Shown here: positions 9,149 through 18,191 of the stretch, piece after piece
Numbering within the stretch: position 1 is the stretch's first letter
Layout: each line of letters begins with the position of its first letter
NCBI RefSeq assembly: GCF_004153165.1
Contig: NZ_SEMD01000003.1
Span: 59,401 to 123,400, forward strand
Direction: 5' to 3'
DNA length: 64,000 bases
Origin: Sporolactobacillus sp. THM7-4
Lineage (GTDB): Bacteria > Bacillota > Bacilli > Bacillales > Sporolactobacillaceae
The notes under the pieces: generated by a model
Seen by the model: the letters and a program-made list of their open reading frames with translations, nothing else
What the model was told of the DNA's origin: nothing
The model's database searches: none
Made by a program: the position numbers and the translations under genes

Positions 9149-10072
9149 ATGAAAAAAGTATGGATACCTGCAGCCATCGTGGGCGGATTGATTTTTTCTG
9201 CAGGCGGGCAGGAGGTTTTCGCGGCATCCGGGCAGGCCGTGGTGAACAAAGCTTTGGAGTTTCAGGGTAAACCGTATGTATATGGGGCGCCTTCCTTTTC
9301 AACTTCGGTGTTCGATTGTTCATCGTTTACCCAGCTTATTTTTAAGCTGACCACCGGAATAACACTACCGAGAACATCGGCCGCGCAGGCTGGTGTCGGC
9401 AGCTATGTGGACAGGCACAGCGTTCAGCCCGGCGATCTTCTGTTTTTTGACACATCAGGAGACGGCGGGATTCATCATGTAGGGATATATATAGGTAATG
9501 GAAAAATGATTAGTTCAGAAACGACAGTGGGCGTACATATAACAAATGTATTCAAGGGCGGCGGTTCGGAAAACTATTGGTCGCCAAAGTTCAAAATAGC
9601 GCGAAGAGTTTCTGGCAGTATCAGGCAGGAAAAAGCTCCTGCGAAGGCGAATCCGGGCACTGCGAATACGCAAGTATCAAAACCGCAGTCGTCCCTGCAT
9701 CCCGCAGGTTCCGTGTCTTACTATACGGTCAAAAGTGGCGACAGTCTGTGGCGGATCGCTCACGCCCATAAACTATCGCTCGCCAGGCTGAAGTCTATTA
9801 ACCATCTGAAATCCGATCTGATTTTCCCGGGACAAAAATTAAAGCTGACGGGGCCTGCTTCGGCATCTTCTTCAAAACCGGCTGTTCAGAAGCTGACAAA
9901 ATGGGCGGGCGCAAACGCCAGGACCGGGGGTATTTATAAGGTTGTAAAAGGGGACAGCTTGTGGGAAATCGCCACGATGAACGGAATAACCGTGAATAAG
10001 CTGATGCGGGCCAATCATCTATTCTCGACCATCATTTATCCCGGCCAGCATTTAACGATTCCGAAATCATAA
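9149..10072 (+). CDS. Secreted NlpC/P60 peptidoglycan endopeptidase with two LysM domains
   Basis: 307 residues. A signal peptide ends near VFAAS (about residue 26). The NlpC/P60 domain (about 28-150) contains the catalytic cysteine in FDCSSF (Cys57) and the histidine in GGIHHVGIYIG. Two LysM modules follow, at about 188-235 (YYTVKSGDSLWRIA) and 262-306 (YKVVKGDSLWEIA), joined by Ser/Ala/Pro-rich linkers. It should cleave peptide stems of peptidoglycan while bound to glycan. Having the catalytic domain first and LysM last is the reverse of LytE/LytF-type enzymes. The ribosome site is GAGGAGGG, and a weak promoter (TTGAAA at 9061, TATAAA at 9085) lies upstream. Confidence 0.93.
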   Translation: MKKVWIPAAIVGGLIFSAGGQEVFAASGQAVVNKALEFQGKPYVYGAPSFSTSVFDCSSFTQLIFKLTTGITLPRTSAAQAGVGSYVDRHSVQPGDLLFFDTSGDGGIHHVGIYIGNGKMISSETTVGVHITNVFKGGGSENYWSPKFKIARRVSGSIRQEKAPAKANPGTANTQVSKPQSSLHPAGSVSYYTVKSGDSLWRIAHAHKLSLARLKSINHLKSDLIFPGQKLKLTGPASASSSKPAVQKLTKWAGANARTGGIYKVVKGDSLWEIATMNGITVNKLMRANHLFSTIIYPGQHLTIPKS

Positions 10073-10091
10073 ATACGATCGGATCTTTCCC

Positions 10092-10131
10092 AAAGAGAAA
10101 GGAAGAGTAACAGCTTCCTTTCTTTTCTTTT
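10092..10131 (+). terminator. Intrinsic terminator after the NlpC/P60 gene
   Basis: AAAGAGAAAGGAAG pairs with CTTCCTTTCTTTTCTTT across an 8-base loop, with a T-rich 3' arm. It starts 20 bases after the stop codon. Confidence 0.75.
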
Positions 10132-10146
10132 AAATGAGCAACAAAA

Positions 10147-10175
10147 ATGAAAGCGCTTTAACCATGCTGTATAAT
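10147..10175 (+). promoter_or_regulatory. Probable cre site and promoter of the qox operon
   Basis: ATGAAAGCGCTTTAA at 10147-10161 matches the CcpA cre consensus with one mismatch and is followed by TATAAT at 10170-10175, so CcpA would sit over the -35 region. Further TATAAT boxes occur at 10231, 10243 and 10264, and an extended -10 TGCTATAAT at 10311-10319. The 319-base gap before qoxA may therefore hold several promoters. Carbon control of qox is inferred from the site only. Confidence 0.6.
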
Positions 10176-10391
10176 AAAAGGGGAATAAGACGATTCCGTG
10201 AATATGTCGTGTCTAAACTATGAATTATAGTATAATAAAACGTATAATGAGTATAAAAGTTAATATAATCACTGCAATGGGGTGTTAGATGCGATAAAAT
10301 TAAAGGTTTGTGCTATAATGTCATTGTTTATTGCCATTATAAACCAGGGAAACACTATGTTGATAGAACAGAAGGGGGGAAGAGAGAGACA

Positions 10392-11327
10392 ATGAAAAAA
10401 ACCTTCAAGATGAAAGTATTGGGCGCTCTTTCGCTGTTATTGGTTCTTCTAACGGGCTGTTCGAATCATATTGCTGTTCTGAATCCTCAGGGACCTGTAG
10501 CGCGCGAACAATATCATCTGATTGTCTGGTCATTGATCATGATGAGTCTGGTTTTAGCGGTTGTTCTCATTATATTTATCTATGTTCTTGTCCGATTCGG
10601 ACGCAAAAACAGTAAGGATTATAACCCGAATGATACGGGAAACCGAAAACTGGAGATTGTCTGGATGCTTATACCGGTACTGATTTGTGTGGCTCTGGCT
10701 GTTCCGACACTTAAAGTACTGTTCAGTATGGATCAGCCTCCAAAAGCGACGGCCGAGGCGCCCCGTAATTTCGCCGGTAAGACGCTGACCATTGATGTGA
10801 CATCGGTTCAGTGGAAATGGCTGTTCAGATATCCGGAACAGAACATTGAAACTGTAAATTATGTGGTCATCCCCAAAGGAGTACCTGTGAAGTTCCGTCT
10901 CCATGCCTATGACGCGATGAATGCTTTCTGGGTTCCCGAACTGGGAGGCCAGCAGTACACAATGACGGACATGCCGATGCAACTTTGGCTTCAGGCAGAT
11001 AAGCCCGGAAATTATCTGGGCAGAAGCTCGAATTATTCCGGGAAGGGTTTTGCAAAAATGGACTTTCATGTTCTTGCAAAGTCATCGAATGATTTCGATA
11101 GCTGGATCAGCGATATCAAGAGTAACAGTCCTGCATTGACGATGACAAAGTATAGAGAACTGCTGAAACCCAACAATGTAAAACCGATGGCCTTTTCATC
11201 CTATCCGAAAGAAATTGAAAAGAACCTCAATAAGGCGCAGATGGAAGGAAAGGAATCCGGAAAGTCTGATTCGATGAAAGGCATGGATATGTCGGGAGAT
11301 AGCGGGAAAGGAGGACATCACGAATAA
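10392..11327 (+). CDS. qoxA: Cytochrome aa3 quinol oxidase subunit II
   Basis: 311 residues from ATG at 10392. The frame is open back to 10308, but only this ATG starts the lipoprotein signal MKKTFKMK...LLTGC, with lipobox cysteine 23. Two transmembrane helices follow, then an extracytoplasmic cupredoxin-like domain with VQWKWLFRYP. The cysteines and histidine of the CuA centre are absent (SSNYSGKGFAKM stands where they would be), which marks a quinol oxidase, not a cytochrome c oxidase. The C-terminus ends in a Ser/Gly/Met/His-rich tail. The stop codon shares one base with the qoxB start. Confidence 0.95.
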   Translation: MKKTFKMKVLGALSLLLVLLTGCSNHIAVLNPQGPVAREQYHLIVWSLIMMSLVLAVVLIIFIYVLVRFGRKNSKDYNPNDTGNRKLEIVWMLIPVLICVALAVPTLKVLFSMDQPPKATAEAPRNFAGKTLTIDVTSVQWKWLFRYPEQNIETVNYVVIPKGVPVKFRLHAYDAMNAFWVPELGGQQYTMTDMPMQLWLQADKPGNYLGRSSNYSGKGFAKMDFHVLAKSSNDFDSWISDIKSNSPALTMTKYRELLKPNNVKPMAFSSYPKEIEKNLNKAQMEGKESGKSDSMKGMDMSGDSGKGGHHE

Positions 11328-13291
11328 TGGAGAATATCAAAACATTCCTCAGCCACTTTTTTGTTACCGGGGATCCCATGATCTATGGGGCTGATGCATC
11401 AATTGCTCTTGTTTCGGTAGCGATTGTCTTCGTCCTTACTTATTTTAAAAAGTGGAAATGGTTATGGAGAGAGTGGTTGACCACAGTCGATCACAAGAGA
11501 ATAGGAATTATGTATATCATCGCCGCGCTTCTGATGCTGTTCAGAGGGGGCGTCGATGCGCTGATGATGCGGACGCAGCTCGCGCTTCCGAATATGCATT
11601 TCTTAAATTCAGAGCACTATAATCAGGTCTTTACGACGCATGGCACGATCATGATTATTTTTGTAGCGATGCCATTCATTTTTGGACTGATGAATATTGC
11701 GGTCCCGCTGCAGATCGGTGCCAGAGATGTCGCCTTTCCGTTCTTGAATGCGGTCAGTTTCTGGCTGTTTTTCTTCGGCGCAATGCTGTTCAATCTGTCG
11801 TTTGTTATCGGCGGGTCGCCGGACGCTGGCTGGTCCAGCTACGCGCCATACGCCGGAGCCGAACTGAATCCGGGCGTCGGGCAGAACTACTATCTGATTG
11901 GCGTACAAATTTCCGGAATCGGTTCGCTCGCTACGGGAATCAACTTCCTGGTGACAATTGCTAAAATGCGGGCGCCGGGAATGACGCTTTTCAAAATGCC
12001 GCTGTTCACCTGGTCGATATTGATTACATCGATTATTGTGATCTTCGCTTTTCCGGCGTTCACAGTTGCTCTTGCACTGATGACAATTGACAGATTGTTC
12101 GGGGCTCACTTCTTTACGATTGCCAGCGGAGGCTCGCCAATGCTCTGGGCAAACTTGTTCTGGTTCTGGGGGCACCCGGAGGTTTACATTGTTTTGCTCC
12201 CGGTATTCGGGATTTTCTCGGAAGTTATTGCGACATTTGCACACAAGGCACTATTTGGATATGTCGTCATGATCTGGTCGATGATCGCGATTTCTGTATT
12301 GAGCTTTCTTACCTGGTTGCACCACTTCTTTACAATGGGCAATACGGCACCGGTCAACGCCTTCTTTTCATTGTCAACAATGCTGATTGCCATACCGACA
12401 GGGGTTAAGATATTTAACTGGTTATTTACGCTTAATAAAGGACGAATAGAGTTTACAACGCCGATGTTATGGGCTCTCGCCTTTATCCCCAACTTTACTG
12501 TCGGCGGGGTCACCGGGGTTATGCTTGCCATGGCACCTGCCGATTACCAATATCATAACAGCGACTTCCTGGTTGCTCACTTCCACAGTACGTTGATCGC
12601 GGGTACCGTCTTTGGTGTGTTCTGCGGTCTGCACTACTGGTGGCCGAAGATGTTCGGATATTTGCTGAATGAAAAACTGGGCAAATGGTCGTTCTGGATA
12701 TTCATGATTTCGTATAATATCTGTTTCATGCCGATGTACTTCCTCGGACTCATGGGCATGACGCGCCGCATGTATACTTATCCCGCCGGACTCGGATGGG
12801 GACCGATCAACTTCATTATTACAATAGGAGCGTTCGGTATGGGACTCGGATTCACGATCATGGCCGCGAACATCATCTGGAGCGCAATTCATGGGAAGCG
12901 CGATACGACCGGCGATCCATGGGATGGCCGGACACTCGAATGGTCTACATCTTCACCGGCTCCTGAGTATAATTTTGCCCACATTCCGGTTGTATCGACC
13001 CGGGACGCTTTTGAAGCGATGAAAGAAGAAGAGAGGAAAGGCGTGAAGAGAAGACAGCTGCCTTTCGAACCGATTCATATGCCGAATAATTCAGGGATCC
13101 CGTTCATCATGTCGGCATTCTTCTTTGTGGCCGGGTTCGGCTTCGTCTTCGAATGGTACTGGATGGGGATACCGGGGCTTATCGGTATCGTGATCTGTTT
13201 ACTTGCCAGATCCTTTGTCTATAACGATCATCATCACATTCCAACAGATGAAATCGAGCGTACTGAACGCGCTGCAGGGAGGTTTTCGTAA
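11327..13291 (+). CDS. qoxB: Cytochrome aa3 quinol oxidase subunit I
   Basis: 654 residues with about 14-15 transmembrane helices. It is the catalytic haem-copper subunit. The haem ligand histidines are in FTTHGTIMI and HFHSTLIAGTVFGVF, and the CuB ligands are in WFWGHPEVYIVLLP (with the cross-linked His-Tyr pair) and LHHFFT. It reduces oxygen to water using electrons from menaquinol while pumping protons. It overlaps qoxA by one base and qoxC by one base (TAATG junctions). Confidence 0.97.
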   Translation: MENIKTFLSHFFVTGDPMIYGADASIALVSVAIVFVLTYFKKWKWLWREWLTTVDHKRIGIMYIIAALLMLFRGGVDALMMRTQLALPNMHFLNSEHYNQVFTTHGTIMIIFVAMPFIFGLMNIAVPLQIGARDVAFPFLNAVSFWLFFFGAMLFNLSFVIGGSPDAGWSSYAPYAGAELNPGVGQNYYLIGVQISGIGSLATGINFLVTIAKMRAPGMTLFKMPLFTWSILITSIIVIFAFPAFTVALALMTIDRLFGAHFFTIASGGSPMLWANLFWFWGHPEVYIVLLPVFGIFSEVIATFAHKALFGYVVMIWSMIAISVLSFLTWLHHFFTMGNTAPVNAFFSLSTMLIAIPTGVKIFNWLFTLNKGRIEFTTPMLWALAFIPNFTVGGVTGVMLAMAPADYQYHNSDFLVAHFHSTLIAGTVFGVFCGLHYWWPKMFGYLLNEKLGKWSFWIFMISYNICFMPMYFLGLMGMTRRMYTYPAGLGWGPINFIITIGAFGMGLGFTIMAANIIWSAIHGKRDTTGDPWDGRTLEWSTSSPAPEYNFAHIPVVSTRDAFEAMKEEERKGVKRRQLPFEPIHMPNNSGIPFIMSAFFFVAGFGFVFEWYWMGIPGLIGIVICLLARSFVYNDHHHIPTDEIERTERAAGRFS

Positions 13292-13917
13292 TGGCTGCAT
13301 CGACGCTGACTGAATCTGAAAAGAGAAAGAACATGCCGCTCGAGTATTCGACTGAAGAGGGCGATCTCCGTATCGTCGGTTTCTGGATTTTCTTAGCGGC
13401 AGAACTTGTTCTTTTTTCGACTCTTTTTGCAACCTATCTCGTTTTGCAAAGCCACACGGCAGGTGCCCCGACAGCGAAAGATTTATTTAAAATTAATCCG
13501 GTCATGGCTGAAACAATTGTCCTTCTGGTCAGCAGTTTCACATGCGGCCTGGGCACGCTCGAACTGCGGCGTCACAATACAAAAGGGCTGATTGCCTGGC
13601 TTGTGGTTACGGTCATTCTCGGGCTTGCCTTTATCGGCCTTGAAGCGAACGAGTTTTACAGCTATGCCGTTCATGAAGGGGCGCCATTATCATCAAGCGC
13701 CTTCCTGTCCGGATTTTTTATACTGCTTGGAACCCATGGTGCTCACGTGACACTGGGAATCTTCTGGGTGACCGCCATTATTATCCAGCTCGCGCAGCGC
13801 GGAATCACGGCGGTGACGGCCCGAAAAGCATTTATGGTCGGTCTTTACTGGCACTTTCTTGATGTCGTCTGGATCTTTATTTTCACGGCAGTTTATTTAA
13901 CAGGGCTGGTGATATAA
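13291..13917 (+). CDS. qoxC: Cytochrome aa3 quinol oxidase subunit III
   Basis: 208 residues, five predicted transmembrane helices, with the family motifs GFWIFLAAELVLFSTLFATYLVL and LLGTHGAHVTLGIFW and the C-terminal YWHFLDVVWIFIFTAVYL. It is a structural subunit of the quinol oxidase that stabilises subunit I. It overlaps qoxB by one base and is followed one base later by qoxD. Confidence 0.96.
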   Translation: MAASTLTESEKRKNMPLEYSTEEGDLRIVGFWIFLAAELVLFSTLFATYLVLQSHTAGAPTAKDLFKINPVMAETIVLLVSSFTCGLGTLELRRHNTKGLIAWLVVTVILGLAFIGLEANEFYSYAVHEGAPLSSSAFLSGFFILLGTHGAHVTLGIFWVTAIIIQLAQRGITAVTARKAFMVGLYWHFLDVVWIFIFTAVYLTGLVI

Positions 13918-13918
13918 T

Positions 13919-14236
13919 ATGCAGGAACATAAGAATACCGCAGTTGAGTCGGAACCGGCTGGATTTCCATGGAAACAGGTCATTGGTTTAATCCTCTCTC
14001 TTGCATTGACTTTTCTGGCTTTGTGGATTGCCGTTGGCCTCTCTCTTCCGGTACACGTCACATTGACGCTTATCGTTGGCCTGGCTGTCATTCAGGCACT
14101 GATTCAGCTGTTTATGTTTATGCACGTCCTGGAAGGAACCGACACAAGCCATCAGATTCTGGGCCTTATCTTCGGCATCTTTGTCGCGTTTGCCATGGTT
14201 GCCGGGACATTGTGGATCATGTACTTTACGCTCTGA
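13919..14236 (+). CDS. qoxD: Cytochrome aa3 quinol oxidase subunit IV
   Basis: 105 residues with three transmembrane helices and a short hydrophilic N-terminus. The motif LIQLFMFMHVLEG in helix two is typical of QoxD/CyoD. It is thought to help assembly of the CuB site in subunit I. It is the last gene of the qox operon, followed by a terminator. Confidence 0.95.
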   Translation: MQEHKNTAVESEPAGFPWKQVIGLILSLALTFLALWIAVGLSLPVHVTLTLIVGLAVIQALIQLFMFMHVLEGTDTSHQILGLIFGIFVAFAMVAGTLWIMYFTL

Positions 14237-14262
14237 GCCTGAGAATTCTCATATTTAAAATA

Positions 14263-14309
14263 AAAAAACAGGTGGACATTACCCGGAAGGATAATATCTG
14301 CCTGTTTTT
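14263..14309 (+). terminator. Intrinsic terminator of the qox operon
   Basis: AAAACAGG...TTA pairs with TAA...CCTGTTTT across a short loop, ending in a T-run. It lies 27 bases after the qoxD stop. Confidence 0.75.
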
Positions 14310-14381
14310 GTTATAAATAGCTTATTTGTTCATCAAACGGTCAAAAAATGTCGTTTTTTGATGTTTTATGAATCAACCTGA

Positions 14382-14727
14382 TTGATATTGAATGATTCTT
14401 TCATTATAATTATGATTCTGAGGGGAAGACTGCCCCCTCACCTGAATGAGAGATTCTGGCTGGACACCCGTATAAAAAGATGTAAGCGTCATTTTTGTTG
14501 GCCGGTGAATGGATCGGACACGCTCAGAGGACAATAAAAAAGACTGGGATAACGAGACAGCCGTGGGTATTTCAATCGGTACGGACTCCCGGCTTAACCG
14601 GTCGTAGCCAGAGAAAGGGTGTATCCTGTAAAAGAGTGGATGCGCTGCCAAAGACAGGCCATCCGTGAGAAGAAAAGCCGGAACTGAACGGCCCTATAAA
14701 AATTAGAGGAATTGAGGCGGATAACTC
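14382..14727 (+). promoter_or_regulatory. fruKA promoter and about 310-nt leader
   Basis: TTGATA at 14382-14387, a 17-base spacer and TATAAT at 14405-14410 form a near-consensus sigma-A promoter. Transcription should begin near 14417, right before a hairpin TGAGGGG/CCCCTCA (about 14419-14441). The remaining leader up to the fruK GTG is about 290 bases and holds further GC-rich hairpins (for example CCGG...CCGG near 14594-14607). I recognise no known riboswitch class and no terminator with a T-run. A weak cre-like ATGTAAGCGTCATT lies at 14480. Confidence 0.55.
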
Positions 14728-15639
14728 GTGATCTACACGTGCACATTGAATCCAGCAATTGATTATTTTTTGCAAGTAGACCATTTTAAAGCGGGGCAAT
14801 TGAACCACGTCAGAGCAGACAGAAAAATGCCCGGGGGTAAAGGGATCAACGTATCAAGAGTGCTGAAACGTCTGGACCGGACTTCGAAATGTCTCGGTTT
14901 CATTGGCGGATTTACCGGAGATTTCATTAAATCCAGGCTCGCCGGGGAAGGAATTGAAACAGACTTCGTTGAGGTAAATGGGGATACCCGGATTAACGTT
15001 AAGTTGAAGAGTGACTCGGAGACGGAAATTAACGGTGTTGCCCCGGAAATAACAAAGGAGCAGCTGGACAGGTTATTTGCAAAACTGGAAAAACTAACCG
15101 CTGAGGATATTCTTGTTCTCTCCGGAAGCGTGCCTGCAACTCTTCCGGTCACCATTTACAGGGACATGATTGATAAAGTCTCCGCAAGCGGGGCTAAAGT
15201 CGTGGCAGATACAAGCGGCGAAGCGTTCAAAAAAGTCGTTGGTGCAAAACCATTTTTAGTGAAGCCTAACCACCTGGAACTCGGAGACTATTTCGGCGTC
15301 CAGATAGAATCTTTCGATGACGTGAAAAAATACGGCAGAAAGCTTGTTAATGAAGGCGCCGCCCACGTGATCGTCTCCATGGGTGGCAAAGGGGCCATCT
15401 ACATAGATGAAAATGAGTATCTGTTCGCACCTCCCGCAAAAGGGAAATTAGTGAACTCTGTCGGTGCCGGCGATTCGCTCGTTGGTGGTTTTCTTTCCGA
15501 GTACGTCGCAAGCGGCGATCTGCACAAAGCTTTCCAAAAAGGAGCGGCGTCCGGCAGTGCAACGGCGTTCTCTGTGGATTTATGTACGAAAGAAGAAGTT
15601 GAACGGTTACTGCCCCAAGTGCAGGTAACAAGCATCTGA
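14728..15639 (+). CDS. fruK: 1-phosphofructokinase
   Basis: 303 residues of the PfkB family. It begins IYTCTLNPAIDYF, has the GGKGINVSRVL sugar-binding region and the C-terminal catalytic signature NSVGAGDSLVGGFL. It converts fructose 1-phosphate, the product of FruA, to fructose 1,6-bisphosphate. The start is GTG at 14728. The DeoR-family repressor gene fruR that usually heads this operon is absent; a long leader is found in its place. fruA follows after 19 bases. Confidence 0.93.
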   Translation: MIYTCTLNPAIDYFLQVDHFKAGQLNHVRADRKMPGGKGINVSRVLKRLDRTSKCLGFIGGFTGDFIKSRLAGEGIETDFVEVNGDTRINVKLKSDSETEINGVAPEITKEQLDRLFAKLEKLTAEDILVLSGSVPATLPVTIYRDMIDKVSASGAKVVADTSGEAFKKVVGAKPFLVKPNHLELGDYFGVQIESFDDVKKYGRKLVNEGAAHVIVSMGGKGAIYIDENEYLFAPPAKGKLVNSVGAGDSLVGGFLSEYVASGDLHKAFQKGAASGSATAFSVDLCTKEEVERLLPQVQVTSI

Positions 15640-15658
15640 AAAGGGAGGATAAGACAGA

Positions 15659-17569
15659 ATGAAGGTAACAGACCTGTTAACGGCAGCAACCGTTAACCTT
15701 GATTTGAAAAGTACAACAAAAAAAGATGTCCTCGATGAACTGGCCAATACGTTGAACAAAGCCGGGAAATTAAATGATCTGGCTGCCTATCGAGCAGCTA
15801 TTGATAAACGTGAAAGCGAAAGCACAACGGGAATCGGCGACGGGGTAGCCATTCCCCACTCGAAAACACCTGCTGTTAAAGAGGCGGCGATCGCTTTTGG
15901 CCGCTCTAAAGAAGGCGTCGATTTCCAGTCGCTGGACGGACAACCGGCCCATCTTTTCTTTATGATTGCAGCAGAAGACGGTGCCAACGCAACACACCTT
16001 GAAGCCCTTTCAACTTTGTCAACTTTTCTGATTAAGCCGGACTTCCGGGAAAAGCTGATGAACGCAGAATCCAGGGAAGACGTGATCCGCATCTTTGAAG
16101 AAGAAGAATCCGGCAGCAAAAACGTAGCGGCGGAAGAATCCCCGGCAGATAAGGAAAAAGGCTATGAAATTCTGGCTGTTACAGGATGCCCGACCGGTAT
16201 TGCCCATACATATATGGCAGCCGATGCTTTAAAGCAGAAGGCAAAAGAGATGGGCGTCTCGATTAAGGTGCAGACCAATGGATCAACCGGGATTAAAAAC
16301 AAGCTGCAGTCCGATGAGATCAGGAAAGCAAAAGGAATTATCGTAGCAGCCAGTATTAAAATTGATGTGGAACCGTTTAAGGGCAAACCGCTGATTCAGG
16401 TTCCCGTAACAGACGGAATCCGCAAACCGGAGGAATTAATTAATCGCGTTCTGGAAGGTAAGGCGCCGGTTTATCAGGGAGACGACACTAAGACGGATAA
16501 GGCGGAGGAGGCAGCACCGAAGCAGTCGGGAATTTATAAAAATCTGATGAATGGCATCACTTATATGCTTCCTTTTGTGGTTGGTGGCGGTATTCTGATC
16601 GCTATTTCTTATATGTTTGGTGTCAATCCAAACCCGGTCAGAAGTGCGGCTGATGTCCACAGTTTTTCAGATCTCCTCCGGTTTATCGGCAGCGCAAACA
16701 GCATTTTCCTGATGATTCCGATACTTGCCGGATTCATCGCGATGAGTATTGCCGACAGGCCCGGTCTTGCACCCGGTATGGTCGGCGGCCTGATGGCCTA
16801 CACCGGGGGCGCCGGTTTTCTCGGCGGCCTGATTGCCGGCTTTCTGGCTGGATATGTTGTTCAGTTGATAAAGTGGCTGTTCCGGAATTGGCCGCAGTCA
16901 CTCGATGGCCTGAAACCGGTTCTGATTTTTCCTTTGCTTGGTATCTTCGTAACAGGAAGCCTGATGTTCCTGATCAATCAACCGATCAGTCTGTTAATGA
17001 ATGGTATGACTTCGTGGCTCAGCAGTCTCGGCACCGGAAACCTGGTTTTTCTCGGTCTGATTCTGGGCGGTATGATGGGTATTGATCTTGGTGGCCCGTT
17101 CAATAAGATCGCGTTCACCTTCGGAATTGCCATGATCAGCGCGGGCAACTTTTATCCCCAGGCTGCCGTAATGGCCGGAGGGATGGTTCCCCCACTTGGA
17201 ATGGCACTGGCAACGACACTCTTTGCACGCAAGTTTACACGCCCGATGCGTGATGCAGGCAAGGTCGCTTATGTGCTTGGTGCAGCATTTATTTCTGAAG
17301 GGGCGATTCCGTTCGGCGCAGCTGATCCAATTCGTGTGATTGTCTCCAGTACAATTGGCTCAGCGATTGCCGGGGGCCTGTCTCTCCTTTTTGGAATCGG
17401 CCTTCGTCCTCCCCACGGCGGTATTTTTGTCATTCCGCTCGTTCAGGGTAATCCGTGGCTCTATCTTTTGTCCATTATTATCGGGGCAGTTGCTACTGCA
17501 GTGATTTACGGCATCTGGAAGAAACCGTTAACCGATAAAGAAGTACAGAACGAAAAAGCGGAAGCTTGA
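15659..17569 (+). CDS. fruA: Fructose-specific PTS enzyme IIABC
   Basis: 636 residues. EIIA (about 1-145) carries the phosphorylated histidine in VAIPHSK (His67). EIIB (about 168-262) has the phosphocysteine in AVTGCPTGIAHT (Cys177). EIIC (about 290-625) has nine or so membrane segments. It imports fructose and phosphorylates it at carbon 1 with phosphate from HPr. It stands in one operon with fruK, behind a GGGAGGA ribosome site. Confidence 0.95.
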   Translation: MKVTDLLTAATVNLDLKSTTKKDVLDELANTLNKAGKLNDLAAYRAAIDKRESESTTGIGDGVAIPHSKTPAVKEAAIAFGRSKEGVDFQSLDGQPAHLFFMIAAEDGANATHLEALSTLSTFLIKPDFREKLMNAESREDVIRIFEEEESGSKNVAAEESPADKEKGYEILAVTGCPTGIAHTYMAADALKQKAKEMGVSIKVQTNGSTGIKNKLQSDEIRKAKGIIVAASIKIDVEPFKGKPLIQVPVTDGIRKPEELINRVLEGKAPVYQGDDTKTDKAEEAAPKQSGIYKNLMNGITYMLPFVVGGGILIAISYMFGVNPNPVRSAADVHSFSDLLRFIGSANSIFLMIPILAGFIAMSIADRPGLAPGMVGGLMAYTGGAGFLGGLIAGFLAGYVVQLIKWLFRNWPQSLDGLKPVLIFPLLGIFVTGSLMFLINQPISLLMNGMTSWLSSLGTGNLVFLGLILGGMMGIDLGGPFNKIAFTFGIAMISAGNFYPQAAVMAGGMVPPLGMALATTLFARKFTRPMRDAGKVAYVLGAAFISEGAIPFGAADPIRVIVSSTIGSAIAGGLSLLFGIGLRPPHGGIFVIPLVQGNPWLYLLSIIIGAVATAVIYGIWKKPLTDKEVQNEKAEA

Positions 17570-17653
17570 CTAAAGTGGCCCGGAAGACGGCTGAAGGGGA
17601 TCTGATCATACCCGACAGACAGGGCTCTTTAAGCGAGAACAGGCTTAGTTGAT

Positions 17654-17687
17654 GAAGCTCCCTTTGCTCATGGGGGCTTTGGTTTTA
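17654..17687 (+). terminator. Intrinsic terminator of the fruKA operon
   Basis: GAAGCTCCC pairs with GGGGGCTTT, followed by GGTTTTATTA. It lies 85 bases past fruA. The remainder of 17570-17915 contains the ptsHI promoter region with TATAAT at 17857-17862 and a poor -35. Confidence 0.65.
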
Positions 17688-17915
17688 TTAATAAAAAATG
17701 AATTACAGAGAAGAGATTAGCGGTGACCGGTACAGGAAAAACTAAGGCTCAGCAAGTGCCCGCGATTCCGAAAATAATTTTCTTATTTTAAGGAATAAAA
17801 TATGACAAATCTAACAAATCTTGTTGTACTCGCTTTCAATAGCAGTTTATCCTTGTTATAATAATTCATGGCTACGTTTCGGCGTATGGCATTTTAATAA
17901 AGGGAGATTAAGTGT

Positions 17916-18191
17916 ATGACGGAAAAAGTTTTCACAGTGACCAGTGAAGCCGGCATTCACGCTCGACCGGCCACTGTTTTGGTTAATAAAGCCAGTCAGT
18001 ATAGTTCAGAACTAAAGATAGAGTACAACGGAAGACAGGCTAATCTGAAATCCATTATGGGCGTCATGTCCATGGGGATCCAGCATAACGCTAAGATCAC
18101 TGTAATTGCGAAGGGTTCCGATGAAGAAGAAGCCATTTCCGGTATTACCGAAATTTTCAAATCCGAAGGGTTGGGTGAATCTGAATCATGA
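17916..18191 (+). CDS. ptsH: Phosphocarrier protein HPr
   Basis: 91 residues, the usual size. His15 in AGIHARPAT is phosphorylated by enzyme I, and Ser46 in LKSIMGVMS is the target of HPr kinase, which enables CcpA-mediated carbon control. The cre-like sites in front of qox and the beta-glucoside PTS would act through it. The ribosome site is AGGGAG, and the TGA stop overlaps the ptsI ATG by 4 bases. Confidence 0.97.
   Translation: MTEKVFTVTSEAGIHARPATVLVNKASQYSSELKIEYNGRQANLKSIMGVMSMGIQHNAKITVIAKGSDEEEAISGITEIFKSEGLGESES

Noticed and set aside
10308-10391. N-terminal extension of QoxA
   Set aside because: The ATG at 10392 begins a complete lipoprotein signal peptide. The upstream codons give a non-homologous hydrophilic stretch and overlap the promoter region.
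14373-14651. 92-codon minus-strand frame in the fruKA leader
   Set aside because: It lies opposite a strong promoter and leader, has no ribosome site and no recognisable motif.
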